This document shows positions 13,775-24,500 of a stretch of 64,000 nt of DNA, in pieces. This stretch comes from Pectinophora gossypiella (taxonomy: Eukaryota; Arthropoda; Insecta; Lepidoptera; Gelechiidae). The position numbers were made by a program, and so were the translations under genes. Positions within the stretch are counted from its first letter, which is position 1, and every line of letters begins with the position of its first letter. The notes under the pieces are model-generated. The model made no database searches and was not told where the DNA came from. It was given only the letters and a program-made list of their open reading frames with translations. Where the stretch lies: contig NC_065408.1 in the NCBI RefSeq assembly GCF_024362695.1, positions 2,480,001 to 2,544,000 of the forward strand, read 5' to 3'.

Positions 13775-13994
13775 TACAGGATGTAAGCGACATCGTAACG
13801 AATACTGACGGAGCTCATTTCGCTCATTATTCTGAGTTAATATCAAGTGGAATTTTAGATCGAAAAAGTATAGAATTGAAAATAATTAAAAAAATCATGA
13901 ATTTTGCGACGGAAAATTCCACTCGATTTTAACTCAGAATCATGGTCTGAATCATCCCCCTCAGTATTCGTTACGATGTCACTAACACCCAGTA
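13775..13994. mobile_element. MITE family A, copy 3
   Basis: Second member of the adjacent pair. It has the same arms as copy 2 (GACATCGTAACGAATACTGA and inverse) but a shorter central loop. Non-coding. Confidence 0.8.
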
Positions 13995-14234
13995 TAAAAA
14001 TACATACGTAAAAGTTGCTTGATATTTGGATCAGATCTGTATAACACAGATAAAAGATGCATTTTATGTCTATTATCCACGAAACTAGAAGGTTAAACGA
14101 AGGCAAATATTTGGACAGTGCCCTCTATATTGTTTTTGGGAAACATAGCCTGGAAAGTACCTCATTGAAATTATCAATATTTTGCAGTATAACTGTATTA
14201 AAATTTCAATATCTTTGAAAAGAGACCATGAAAG

Positions 14235-14239
14235 CTGTT
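14235..14239. repeat. Left target-site duplication CTGTT of the BEL element
   Basis: CTGTT directly precedes the 5' LTR and is repeated at 20519-20523 directly after the 3' LTR. A 5-bp duplication is the usual size for BEL/Pao integration. Confidence 0.85.
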
Positions 14240-14435
14240 TGTTGCGTGTAACCAAACGCACCAGGCGACGACGGGCGGCGAGTGCGGCGAGGGGGGCGCG
14301 AATGTCAAAAACTCACTTCTCCACGGCGGCCACCACGACGCCACTTATTGTTATATTTTAAATTATTATATAGTGCCTATAACTACAGTCCGCGTTTTAA
14401 TTATCTTCTTACAAGTCAAGCAAAGACCCTAAACA
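14240..14435 (+). repeat. BEL/Pao 5' LTR
   Basis: 196 bp, TG...CA ended, with a GC-rich first half and AT-rich second half. By base-by-base reading I find no difference from the 3' LTR at 20323-20518. Confidence 0.92.
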
Positions 14436-14436
14436 A

Positions 14437-14450
14437 TGGTCCTTCGAGCC
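14437..14450 (+). promoter_or_regulatory. Primer-binding site of the BEL element
   Basis: TGGTCCTTCGAGCC begins one base after the 5' LTR. TGG complements the CCA end of a tRNA, as expected for minus-strand priming. The tRNA identity was not determined from sequence alone. Confidence 0.8.
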
Positions 14451-15168
14451 TAAAAAGTAAAAAGTTGCGATTCTTCAAGATTATAGAAAATACTTGTTGA
14501 AGGCGGAAAACCGTTACTACTACGAGATACGTCATCTTGATCCTGATCATCGGCGAGTTGGTGAAATATCGCAAAGAATACCAGCGATAAAACGACGAAC
14601 CTTTCTACTGCATCTTCGTGTCGTCACTCGACCGCCAAACACCGCCGGCAGGACAGAGAACTGCGAGAATTTTCTAGAAATCAAATCGTGACGTCATCAA
14701 CAGTCGGCGTCATCATCTAGGACGTGTGGAATGTGGAAGTCACCTTAGTGGAAGGACATTCATTTTGTGAGTTTGTTCCAATACATTTCCTTCAGTTTCC
14801 TTTCCTTCTGCCTTATAATTTCATTTTATATACGTATTTTATTTCCATCTTGTCACTATTTGATTTGGAAGGTAACTATTAACTGAAGTCATAACGTAAT
14901 AACATCATTATCTATTTAGATACTTCCTTTCAAACAGTAAACAATTATAAGTTGTGATAAATACATTAGTAGGTATACATACATAGTGAGTTCGAACGGC
15001 CTGCCGGCACAGTCACAGCTGATCTATTGTATGCGCGACGACGTCATTACGCATCGTCGATGCAGCACTTCTTATATTACTTTAATTGATTCATAATAAT
15101 TTGCGTCGAACAACAAATTATAACTTTGAACAGAACATAAATTAAGAGTATACATAAACAATTTAACC

Positions 15169-18100
15169 ATGAGTGATAAAGAGCAGTTAGACAAGCTTCT
15201 AAAAAGGCGTAGAACAATAAAAGCGAAAGTTACTAGCTTTGAAAACTACTTAAAATTATTACTCAGTTGTGAAAAAATAACAGACTTACAACGTATCGAT
15301 TTAGATGGACGTTTTAGTAAATTCATTGATGTATACCCAGAGTTTGATAAATTACAGACGGAGATTGAGATCCTGAGTGACACTCCGGACGTGATGTTCT
15401 CCTACCGCGAGCAACTAGAAGCGCAGTATCATACATTGGTGGCGCAGGCTCGCATCTTACTGGAGAAGGTGCTGGAGCCGCAGCTTCAAGGAGGGTCTGA
15501 CCGGTTCCACGATGCGGATGCAGAGCCAGGTGGGAAAAATTTTGTGCGCTTACCAAAAATTAATTTACCTTCCTTTGATGGCAGCTATCAGTCATGGTTA
15601 GAATATAAAGAGACTTACCTTTCTTTAATTCATACAACTAAAAATATTGACGATATAAGCAAGTTCCATTATCTTCGCGCCTCTCTACAAGGAGAAGCAG
15701 CGTTAGTAATTAAAAATATTGATTTCAAAAGTGCAAATTATAAAACAGCATGGGAACACCTATGTGAACGATACGACAATAACCGCTTGCTTATAAATAA
15801 TCATATTCAAGCACTATACCATGCAGATCCGATTAAAAAAGAGTCAAGTAAAGGCTTACGTAATATTGTTGATTTAACTAATAAAAACATCAGAGCCCTT
15901 AAAACATTAAAAGCTACTGACAATTGGGATGCTTTCGTCATTTATATAATTTGCACCAAACTTGATGTCGACACTTGCCGTCACTGGGAAGAGCACTCAA
16001 ACAACCTCTCAGAGCTACCTACATTGCAACAATTTTGTAAGTTTTTGAATGACAGGGCAACTGTATTAGAAACTATTGAAGACAAGTTCAAATTAAGTAA
16101 GATTGAGCCAAGCAAAGCAAAAAGCTTCATTATTGCTACTGATACTTCAAGTCAAACCAATAAAAATTCATCACATCTACAAATCAAATGCCCTCTTTGT
16201 AAACAAAATCACTTTCTTTTCACTTGTGAAACATTTAAGCAATTGAACTTAGAGTCACGCATACAAAAAGCAAAAGAATATAAAGTATGTTTGAACTGCT
16301 TACGTCCAGGCCATTGGCATAAAAAATGCAGGCTGTCCCATTGCAAGTATTGTAGGGAAAAACATAATACTCTTTTGCATCTAGAACAGCCAGTCACAAA
16401 TGCAATACATGAAAACCCTTCTTTAACTAACAATGTTGCTTTGACAACCAATACCTTGCAGCCTACTGCTTCGTCGCATGTTTTGCTTTCCACAGCTGTC
16501 GTCAAGGTGGTTGACAACAAGGGCAACAGGCACAATGCCAGGGTGTTGCTAGACAACGGCAGCACCGCCAATTTCGTGACGGATGACCTCTGCGGTAAGC
16601 TGGGATTGTCGCGACGTAACGTCAGCTCCACAGTTACAGGTATAAACAATCTTGCCTCCAGTAGTACACAGTCCTGCACGCTCCAAATAGAGTCTTATTA
16701 CAGTGACTACAGGGTAAAAGTGGATTGCCTCATTCTACCAAAAATAACTAAGGCCTTACCGTCTTCTTTCATTGAAATCGATAATATCCCTCTTCCATCG
16801 GGATTGCACCTCGCCGACCCTTCGTTCAACATACCGTCGGCCATAGATATTCTTGTAGGTGCTGAAGTTTTCTGGAACGTCTTATGTTCCACCTCTATTG
16901 ACCTAGGAAAAAATCAGCCCAAATTATATGAATCAAAATTAGGTTGGATAGTGTCCGGCTTTGTTGCTCGGCCTATTTCTTCAGCCGCACATGTGTGTCA
17001 TTTCACCGATAGTGACGAAAAACCCAACTTAGAGAAATTCTGGGAACTTGATACTATCTCGGCAAAGCACACACTTACAGCAGAAGAGCGCGCTTGTGAA
17101 CAAAGCTTTTCAAACAATACTCTCCGTGGAAACGATGGTCGCTTTATAGTGACCATTCCACTTAAAGATGATCCGAACAGACTAGGAGATTCTTATGAAA
17201 CGGCCAAAGTCCGATTCATGTCATTGGAACGCCGTTTCAAGCGTGATCCAGTTTTTAAGAGTAGATACGTCGAGTTCATGCGCGAGTACGAAAGCTTGGG
17301 ACACATGTCTGAAAATAAAGAGTCTTCTCACAATGCAGAAAATCAAGTAAATTACTACTTACCTCATCATGGCGTTGTAAGGGAATCCAGTACAACTACG
17401 AAGCTTCGCACAGTCTTCGATGCCTCTGCCGTCACTTCTTCGGGCGTGTCCCTAAATGACATCCAGATGGTAGGCCCTGTTGTACAAGATGATCTTCTTT
17501 CTATCATACTAAGATTCCGCCAGCACAAATATGTAGTTTCTAGTGATATCGAAAAAATGTATAGGGCCATTGATGTCAATCCTAATCAGCGTTCTCTTCA
17601 ACAGATCGTCTTTCGCTATGACGTCACTGAGCCCCTAAAGACGTACACTCTCAACACCGTTACATATGGCACGGCATCAGCGCCATATTTAGCTACCAAG
17701 TGTCTAGTAAGTCTAGCTACACAAGATCTAAACGATAATGTAAAAACCGCAATACAGCGGGACTTCTACGTTGATGATTTCTTAAGCGGTAGTTCTTCAA
17801 TCGACTCCACTGTAGAGCTCTGTAAACAAGTAAAGGCCGTGTTAGCTTCGGCAAATTTTATTCTGCGTAAATGGCAATCAAATTGCTCACAGATCTTAAA
17901 TAAGGTAGCAAATAAAGACGCACCCTCTGACACAACTCTGGACTTGTCAACCAATAGTCAAGCTTCCTCCAAAACACTTGGAATAAAATGGTTGTGCAAC
18001 TTAGATGTCTTGTCTTTCTCTATTGGTATTGATTTTCATGAAAAGGTAACAAAAAGGCATATCCTATCGGTCATCAGCCAGATATTCGATCCACTCGGTC

Positions 18101-20301
18101 TTGTCGGTCCATGCGTTGTCGAGGCAAAAATGATCATGCAAAAGCTCTGGACAAATAACAGGATCGGCTGGGACGATGAAGTACCACATGACATAAGAGA
18201 ACTTTGGAGTTCATTCGTATGTACATTACCTGCTCTCAATCAAGTGGAAATTCCACGTTGGGCAATTGCTGATAACTCTTCTTTGCTTGAACTGCATATT
18301 TTCACAGACGCGTCAGAGCGCGCGTACGGTGCATGTGTATACGTCAGATCAGTCACTAATGAAGGACTGGTCAGTGTCAAGCTGTTAGTGTCAAAAAACA
18401 GAGTAGCGCCGATTAAACCCACAACGATTCCTCGTCTCGAGCTTTGTGCAGCTTTGTTGGGTGCAAGACTGTGTACAAAAGTACTCGGGTCGCTTACCGT
18501 ACAGATTAAAAGATGTAGATTCTGGTGCGATTCCACTATTGTGTTAGGTTGGCTGTCTACACCACCACAGAATCTGAAACCATTTGTACGTAATCGCGTT
18601 AATGAAGTCCAAGAGACTACAGACGGACATGTGTGGAGCTACGTGCCGTCGAAGGACAACCCGGCGGATCTTGTTTCTCGCGGGCTGAGAGCTGACCACA
18701 TTAGCAATTGTAGTCTTTGGTGGTCAGGACCAACTTTCTTATTACAAAATGATACTTACTGGCCGATAATTCCGAATGACGCGAAACATGATCTACCAGA
18801 GGTCGTTTGTCATGCTACAGATGTCACTAACACTTCCCCTTTTCATGACCTTATCTGCAAGTACTCAAACTTACCTAAATTACAAAGAGTTATTACATAC
18901 ATTACTAGATTCATTAATAATTGTCGCAAAGAGAATGATAAACTTAATGGCTCATTTACTGTTTCAGAACTACAACGTTCTATGAACATTATAATACGCA
19001 ATGCACAACTTGACATGTTTCCAGACGAACATAAAATACTAAAATGTGGAAAGCCATTACCACGAAAAAATCGTTTGTTACCATTGTCACCCTTCCTCGA
19101 TCAAAACGACATAATAAGAGTGGGGGGGAGGCTTGATAAATCTCCTTATAGTTACAACGTAAAGCATCCAATATTGTTATGTAGCAAGCATCACATTTCT
19201 AAAACAATATTTGAAATGTTACATAAAGACTTATGTCACGCTGGGCCTCAGTTGCTATTAGCAAACATTCGACAAACTTACTGGCCATTAGGTGGAAAAA
19301 ACTTATCAAAATTAATTGTTAAAAATTGCCTAAGATGTTTCAGATATAAAGCTCAACAAGTGCAACCCATAATGGGGCAATTACCCTCTTCTAGAACGGA
19401 GCTCGAATTCCCTTTTCTTAATTGCGGCGTAGATTACGCCGGGCCCGTGATGATAGCTGACCGGAAGGGACGAGGTTGTAAGCTCATAAAATCCTACCTG
19501 TGCATATTTATTTGTTTCTCAGTTAAAGCTGTGCATCTGGAGCTGGTGACGGACCTCACGAAAGAAGCCTTTATGGCCGCTCTTAACCGATTCATAGCCC
19601 GCCGCGGAAAACCGGAGAGCATCACGTCCGATAATGGCACTAATTTTGTTGGCTATAATAACGATTTACATAATTTCCTTTTAAAATCTAACATATCTTC
19701 TGACCTTGCTCTAAAGGGAATTCAATTTCTTTTTGCGCCTGCTTACAGTCCCCATTTTAACGGCTTGGCTGAGGCGGCCGTCCGGTCAACGAAGCACCAC
19801 CTCCGACGCTTACTAGGTCTCACACATCTAACGTATGAAGAGATGGCTACGTGTCTGACTCAAATAGAGGCAGTTCTAAACTCTCGTCCTCTCATACCTG
19901 TTTCCTCCGACCCTCTCGACCTTACCGCACTCACACCTTCCCACTTTTTGATTGGGCGATCACTGATGTTTGTTCCTCACCCACAGGTGGCCGACGCCAA
20001 CATAACTTATCGATATAAGCGCATAGAGCACATAAAACAACATTTTTGGACCCGTTTCAGTACCGAGTACGTGTCTCTTCTACAACAAAGAATCAAATGG
20101 CAATCCTCTTCAAGTGACCTCAAACTGGGCGCACTAGTACTGATAAAGGATAAGTCGCTACCACCGCTCCTATGGTTCCTGGGACGAGTTGTGAACATTT
20201 ATCCGGGCAGCGACGGCATTACTCGAGTCGCCGATCTGAAGACTAAGAAAGGAACAGTACGTCGGGCATTCAACAACATATGCCCTCTCCCACTTCATTG
20301 A
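15169..20301 (+). CDS. BEL/Pao gag-pol polyprotein, intact
   Basis: A single frame of 1710 aa starts at an ATG about 730 bp inside the 5' LTR. In order it carries a gag-like region (about residues 1-320, DUF1759 style) and cysteine/histidine knuckles including CLNCLRPGHWHKKC near 374. An aspartic peptidase with LLDNGST follows near 457, then a reverse transcriptase with its YVDD box near 865. An RNase H follows with FTDAS near 1043, then an HHCC integrase zinc site near 1350-1388. The integrase core has Asp near 1421, SDNGTNF near 1486 and Glu near 1533, with a C-terminal DUF5641-like segment (about 1649-1708). All catalytic landmarks seem present. The peptidase has Asn where DSG or DTG is usual. 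The product would support copy-and-paste transposition in the cytoplasm and nucleus. Confidence 0.95.
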   Translation: MSDKEQLDKLLKRRRTIKAKVTSFENYLKLLLSCEKITDLQRIDLDGRFSKFIDVYPEFDKLQTEIEILSDTPDVMFSYREQLEAQYHTLVAQARILLEKVLEPQLQGGSDRFHDADAEPGGKNFVRLPKINLPSFDGSYQSWLEYKETYLSLIHTTKNIDDISKFHYLRASLQGEAALVIKNIDFKSANYKTAWEHLCERYDNNRLLINNHIQALYHADPIKKESSKGLRNIVDLTNKNIRALKTLKATDNWDAFVIYIICTKLDVDTCRHWEEHSNNLSELPTLQQFCKFLNDRATVLETIEDKFKLSKIEPSKAKSFIIATDTSSQTNKNSSHLQIKCPLCKQNHFLFTCETFKQLNLESRIQKAKEYKVCLNCLRPGHWHKKCRLSHCKYCREKHNTLLHLEQPVTNAIHENPSLTNNVALTTNTLQPTASSHVLLSTAVVKVVDNKGNRHNARVLLDNGSTANFVTDDLCGKLGLSRRNVSSTVTGINNLASSSTQSCTLQIESYYSDYRVKVDCLILPKITKALPSSFIEIDNIPLPSGLHLADPSFNIPSAIDILVGAEVFWNVLCSTSIDLGKNQPKLYESKLGWIVSGFVARPISSAAHVCHFTDSDEKPNLEKFWELDTISAKHTLTAEERACEQSFSNNTLRGNDGRFIVTIPLKDDPNRLGDSYETAKVRFMSLERRFKRDPVFKSRYVEFMREYESLGHMSENKESSHNAENQVNYYLPHHGVVRESSTTTKLRTVFDASAVTSSGVSLNDIQMVGPVVQDDLLSIILRFRQHKYVVSSDIEKMYRAIDVNPNQRSLQQIVFRYDVTEPLKTYTLNTVTYGTASAPYLATKCLVSLATQDLNDNVKTAIQRDFYVDDFLSGSSSIDSTVELCKQVKAVLASANFILRKWQSNCSQILNKVANKDAPSDTTLDLSTNSQASSKTLGIKWLCNLDVLSFSIGIDFHEKVTKRHILSVISQIFDPLGLVGPCVVEAKMIMQKLWTNNRIGWDDEVPHDIRELWSSFVCTLPALNQVEIPRWAIADNSSLLELHIFTDASERAYGACVYVRSVTNEGLVSVKLLVSKNRVAPIKPTTIPRLELCAALLGARLCTKVLGSLTVQIKRCRFWCDSTIVLGWLSTPPQNLKPFVRNRVNEVQETTDGHVWSYVPSKDNPADLVSRGLRADHISNCSLWWSGPTFLLQNDTYWPIIPNDAKHDLPEVVCHATDVTNTSPFHDLICKYSNLPKLQRVITYITRFINNCRKENDKLNGSFTVSELQRSMNIIIRNAQLDMFPDEHKILKCGKPLPRKNRLLPLSPFLDQNDIIRVGGRLDKSPYSYNVKHPILLCSKHHISKTIFEMLHKDLCHAGPQLLLANIRQTYWPLGGKNLSKLIVKNCLRCFRYKAQQVQPIMGQLPSSRTELEFPFLNCGVDYAGPVMIADRKGRGCKLIKSYLCIFICFSVKAVHLELVTDLTKEAFMAALNRFIARRGKPESITSDNGTNFVGYNNDLHNFLLKSNISSDLALKGIQFLFAPAYSPHFNGLAEAAVRSTKHHLRRLLGLTHLTYEEMATCLTQIEAVLNSRPLIPVSSDPLDLTALTPSHFLIGRSLMFVPHPQVADANITYRYKRIEHIKQHFWTRFSTEYVSLLQQRIKWQSSSSDLKLGALVLIKDKSLPPLLWFLGRVVNIYPGSDGITRVADLKTKKGTVRRAFNNICPLPLH

Positions 20302-20313
20302 AGCACTTCAACC

Positions 20314-20322
20314 CGGGGAGGA
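20314..20322 (+). promoter_or_regulatory. Polypurine tract of the BEL element
   Basis: The purine run GGGGAGGA sits immediately before the TGTTGCG start of the 3' LTR, the expected place for plus-strand priming. It lies 13 bp after the polyprotein stop. Confidence 0.8.
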
Positions 20323-20518
20323 TGTTGCGTGTAACCAAACGCACCAGGCGACGACGGGCGGCGAGTGCGGCGAGGGGGGCGCGAATGTCAAAAACTCACT
20401 TCTCCACGGCGGCCACCACGACGCCACTTATTGTTATATTTTAAATTATTATATAGTGCCTATAACTACAGTCCGCGTTTTAATTATCTTCTTACAAGTC
20501 AAGCAAAGACCCTAAACA
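20323..20518 (+). repeat. BEL/Pao 3' LTR
   Basis: 196 bp, reading as identical to the 5' LTR and followed by the CTGTT target duplication (20519-20523). Confidence 0.92.
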
Positions 20519-20523
20519 CTGTT

Positions 20524-21504
20524 ATTACCTCCTCTTTCTTTCCCATTTCTACAGATCTTTCCATTTGATTTTTCAATGAATATCTTTGTAAATATGTACT
20601 TGCAATATCTCGAAAGAGTTCATATGTCTCAAATTACTAAAGTAAGTAATTCCGACATTATATTTGATGTTTATAATATTCTCAATATTAAAACGACAGA
20701 AAATGTAATAAAAACAATACGAAAATGATTGGGTATCATTTATTAACACTAATCAATATCAATTATATTTACAAAGTCTCGCTCATTCACTCTCCATACA
20801 TAACGTAACATCATAACAAATGCATCAAAATTCGCAAAAAATATCTTCATTTTCGTGTATTAATATGACTAACCATACTGGAAAATATACTTCAGACCGT
20901 TATATAAAACGAAAATACTAGCGTACACATTCACAGTTCCATTGCAGGAATATTAATTTTAAAACAAATCAAAAATACTAAATGCATAAAATATAAATAA
21001 ATTCAGGTGGCAAAACCCTTTGCGCCAAAACTCCAATCTCTATGAACCATTTACAATTTACTTTTAGGAGGCCAATTATTAAAACAATCCAGTAAGCCAA
21101 CCAATTCAATATTTTGTTTCAAACCTCATCTTCAACTGGACTTTATGGCCCATTTACACAAGTTGTTAAACTAGAAACCAATCCAATAAGTGGACTAGCT
21201 CGGAGATTCCACTTCAAAGATCATCCTTATGTACATACCACAGGATTGATTCAATAGTGCCTTGATTACATGTAATGACTACAGGAGTGAGTCTATGCCA
21301 GCATTAATCCAGCTCACACGAACACTTTGACGAATTGACTTAGTTACTTGTAATATTAGTCACTCCATGGTGCAATCAAGGCATGGGCTTGTGTGAATGG
21401 TCCAGTTAAGACCGGCCAGTGATCAGTCAGTCGGGCATTATGACTCTGGTCTGGTTTACTCTTACAGTGGTTCTGTGAACAGCCTGGTGCGGCGGCGTGC
21501 GGGA
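20524..21504 (-). other. Probable 3' UTR of TMEM115
   Basis: AT-rich DNA with no open frame and no obvious repeat family. It lies directly downstream of the TMEM115 stop codon on the minus strand and contains the AATAAA above. Confidence 0.45.
20739..20744 (-). terminator. Candidate polyadenylation signal of TMEM115
   Basis: AATAAA on the minus strand about 760 bp downstream of the TMEM115 stop. Other AT-rich hexamers lie nearby, so the site actually used is uncertain. Confidence 0.4.
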
Positions 21505-24500
21505 TCATGAGTGTCGCGGCGCGGGCGGCGCGGCGGGGGGCTCCGTGAGGTCCACCAGGGTGGCCTCACTGGGGGGGCCGGCCGCCGCCTCGCTGGGGAA
21601 CTGCGGGATCACGTGCGGCGGCTGCATCTTCCTCACCGCCTCCATATTCACCTTCGTCGATAAATTCTTCTGTCGCGTCTGTTCTGAAGTCTTCGATAAT
21701 CGCTCGCTCAACGCCTTGAGCGCGATTTGTCTGGAACAACAAGACAACATAAGCTCACGCCTATTTCCCACCGTTTCAGTTCATCTTACGACGGATGTAC
21801 CTCTGACTATCCCAATCGGGATAAAGTCCTGAGTTAACGTAATGTTGTGTTCATTCTCCAGGATAGCCTGGATTGGCGAGAATAAGGTAGTTACTTTGTT
21901 TGTTTTGATTGCACCAATGAGTTATTAATTTATCTTAAATGTAATTTCCAGAAATACAGTTAGCTCGACCATTATAGACGGCGATACGGCTCACCTATCC
22001 TACAACCTAACCTAAGTTGGTTTTACAGAGAGCTCCGAAGTAAGATGATCCGTGCTTCGGAAGGCACGTTAAGCCGTTGGTCTCGGTAACCGTTGGTCTC
22101 GGTGACATGGCTCATGTAACGAATACTTACTGATGTAAGTAGAGTTAGTAGTAGCTTACTATTGAGGCCTTTGGCGGCTCAATAGTAAGCCTGACACCAG
22201 GGTTGATGAGGTTGGTACTCCACCTCACAACCCACACGATAGAAGAAGAACAGAAAGTTCGGTGAGGCGTCGGTTCTTGGACCCAATTGAGAATATAGTA
22301 GTGATCTTAAGTTGAAATAAGTAGAGAAAGGCAAAGGATAAATGTACATTTTTGGAGAAGAGAATGATGCCAGGCTGTTCTACCCTCCCCAGTTCCGTAA
22401 CATGCATTCAACTAATTAGCAAGAGTAAACAAGAATCGCCATCGAATTACGTAATTACAGCCATAACAAATACCAATAAAACTGTGTGAAGTATTTCCTC
22501 GAATGTGTTATGAATACTTTGTCATAACTCAACAAAAAGGAAGCAAACAATCTTCATGTTACGTCATTCGTACTGCTGTAACTTCCTACATACCATAGAT
22601 ACCATACGCAATTATTAATTTTGCCAATCCATCCTTACCGATGAATCAAGGTCACGGGCAGTCACGGGTTCGAAGATCAGAATCCTGTAGCCTAATAGGA
22701 AATCGGTGGGTAACCATGGTAACCACGATCGGCGCCCGATAGACGTAATATACGGCCCCGACGACCCGATTACTCTAGCCATTGAGGTGGCCAATCAACT
22801 CGCGACAACAAACAGTTCAGAACCCCGATACCGACCCGCCGGCGTGGTCGACGTTTACCTCATTCAGCACTTATCCACTAGGGTCGATTAATTCTTTCAA
22901 ATATTATTCTCTCAGACGACACCCTGAGCAGAGGTTCGCGCCTATCTGGGCACCCCCGGGTGCGAGCCCTCAGCGCTCACCATTTGTTCGGCCGAGTAGC
23001 TAATGCCATTTGCGGCTATTCTACAGTAAGTCACTTCAAAAAAGTAACTATGACATCGAGCGAGTCTAATAGCGTCGCTTTTCCCAATCTCGATGTGTAA
23101 GCCCGTAACCTTGACGCACCGGTAAGGATGGATTGGCTAGTGTAATAACCGCTAAAGCATTACGTCTGTATCTCAGAAGGTACACTCCTCGCCAACTATG
23201 TTTAAGTACCATGTTACAGGACGCGGGGCCATAGATTCCAATCATAGTGCATTGTTTAACAATCGTAGATATAGGTAGTATGATAGCTGTGTAGCTTGAA
23301 GTATAACATACACAATTAATTTACAATATTTTCCTTAAGTTTATTGCGTTTTCCTGTTTAGTGATTATAAGTCATTTGGGTTTCCTATTCTCAGCTGATA
23401 ACGGCTCTTCTCATATTAAAAAGAATTATGTCCGAGAGTGCGCGCTTCAAATAGCGCCACCCACAGAAAATTATATGTCTGACTGTTAGTGAAACAGATG
23501 ACTTTTGGCGACACGTGTCTATCTCAATGTAACAACCTACACATGTCCCACTCGGCCACATAGGGTCCCCTCAATCATGCGGAGGGGGTGTGAATTCGCC
23601 ACTTTTCAAATCTCCCGACGGCCTCCTACTTGGACATCTGCTTAAGGATTAGGGATATAGACGTGAGTTTATGTATGTATAGCTCACCTTCTTCGCTCCA
23701 TGTCCTGCGGCTCGACGCCGGGCATAGAGATGGTGACGCCGCGCGGGCTGAGCGCCAGGTGCACGCGGCGCTGGCTGGGCGCGCACAATCCCAGCCGCAC
23801 CAGGCAGCGGTGCGGTGGCCCCAGGATGCCGCGCACCACCGGCTGCATCACCGTCGGGAAGAAACTGGGGAAAAAAATAACACGATTATTCAGCATTCCA
23901 TTTAAACATTTGCAAGCCAACATGGACCATATACATTGCTATGTTATTTGTGCAAGTTTACATTCATTTCAGATGAAACCAGGTTGGGAATTAAAGCACA
24001 TATATTAGAAATTAACAAAAAATGGGCACTTGACTCAAATATATACAATAGAAAAAGTGTTTCTTTTGAAAAGCATTAAAACTGAATAGTTGGAACCCAA
24101 TATCTTTTATTTATGAATTCTTCATTCCCGTCATTTAATTATTAAGAATTATACACTATTGCAGCAGAAGTGGATCAACAGGAGTTTCTCATGCATTAAA
24201 TAGAAGATCTTTGAAGTCTAAAAAAATAATTTTATGAATAAGCAATAAAACTTGTGCACTTTTGTACAATTTAATACAATGTAACATACAACTAGCCAAT
24301 GACAATAAAGAATATCTGTTCAATGGAACATTGATAAAGACCCATTTTTTGTGCCATCTGATTTGTCATTGACCGGAGGTCACTTCAATTCTTCAGTCTG
24401 AACCTATTATACAAATCATTTGCATGAAAAATTACAATGAAATTGTTCAAAACACCTGCAGTGTATTTTTTCCTGTGTTGTCTTTTCCTCTCTCAACCTT

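Larger units (their letters stand above)
10677..14234. other. Hakai 3' flank, repeat-rich, no further gene
   Basis: The first part must include the Hakai 3' UTR. An AATAAA at 11860-11865 is one candidate polyadenylation signal, and others lie near 13240, so the transcript end cannot be fixed. The rest holds palindromic MITEs (listed separately) and AT-rich DNA. Short open frames around 11097-11429 and 13480-14106 do not look coding; the latter are the palindromic repeat read through. Confidence 0.5.
14240..20518 (+). mobile_element. Intact BEL/Pao LTR retrotransposon
   Basis: A 6279-bp element bounded by two 196-bp LTRs that read as identical, beginning TGTTGCG and ending AAACA. It is flanked by the 5-bp duplication CTGTT. 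It contains a primer-binding site just inside the 5' LTR, one uninterrupted gag-pol frame and a polypurine tract just before the 3' LTR. Equal LTRs and an open frame argue for recent insertion. No envelope-like frame is present. It lies between the 3' ends of Hakai and TMEM115, outside both coding regions. Confidence 0.95.

Noticed and set aside
13480..14106. Frames encoding repeated VTNTEGDDS-like peptides
   Set aside because: They are the arms of MITE family A translated; the same peptide appears from other copies and both strands.
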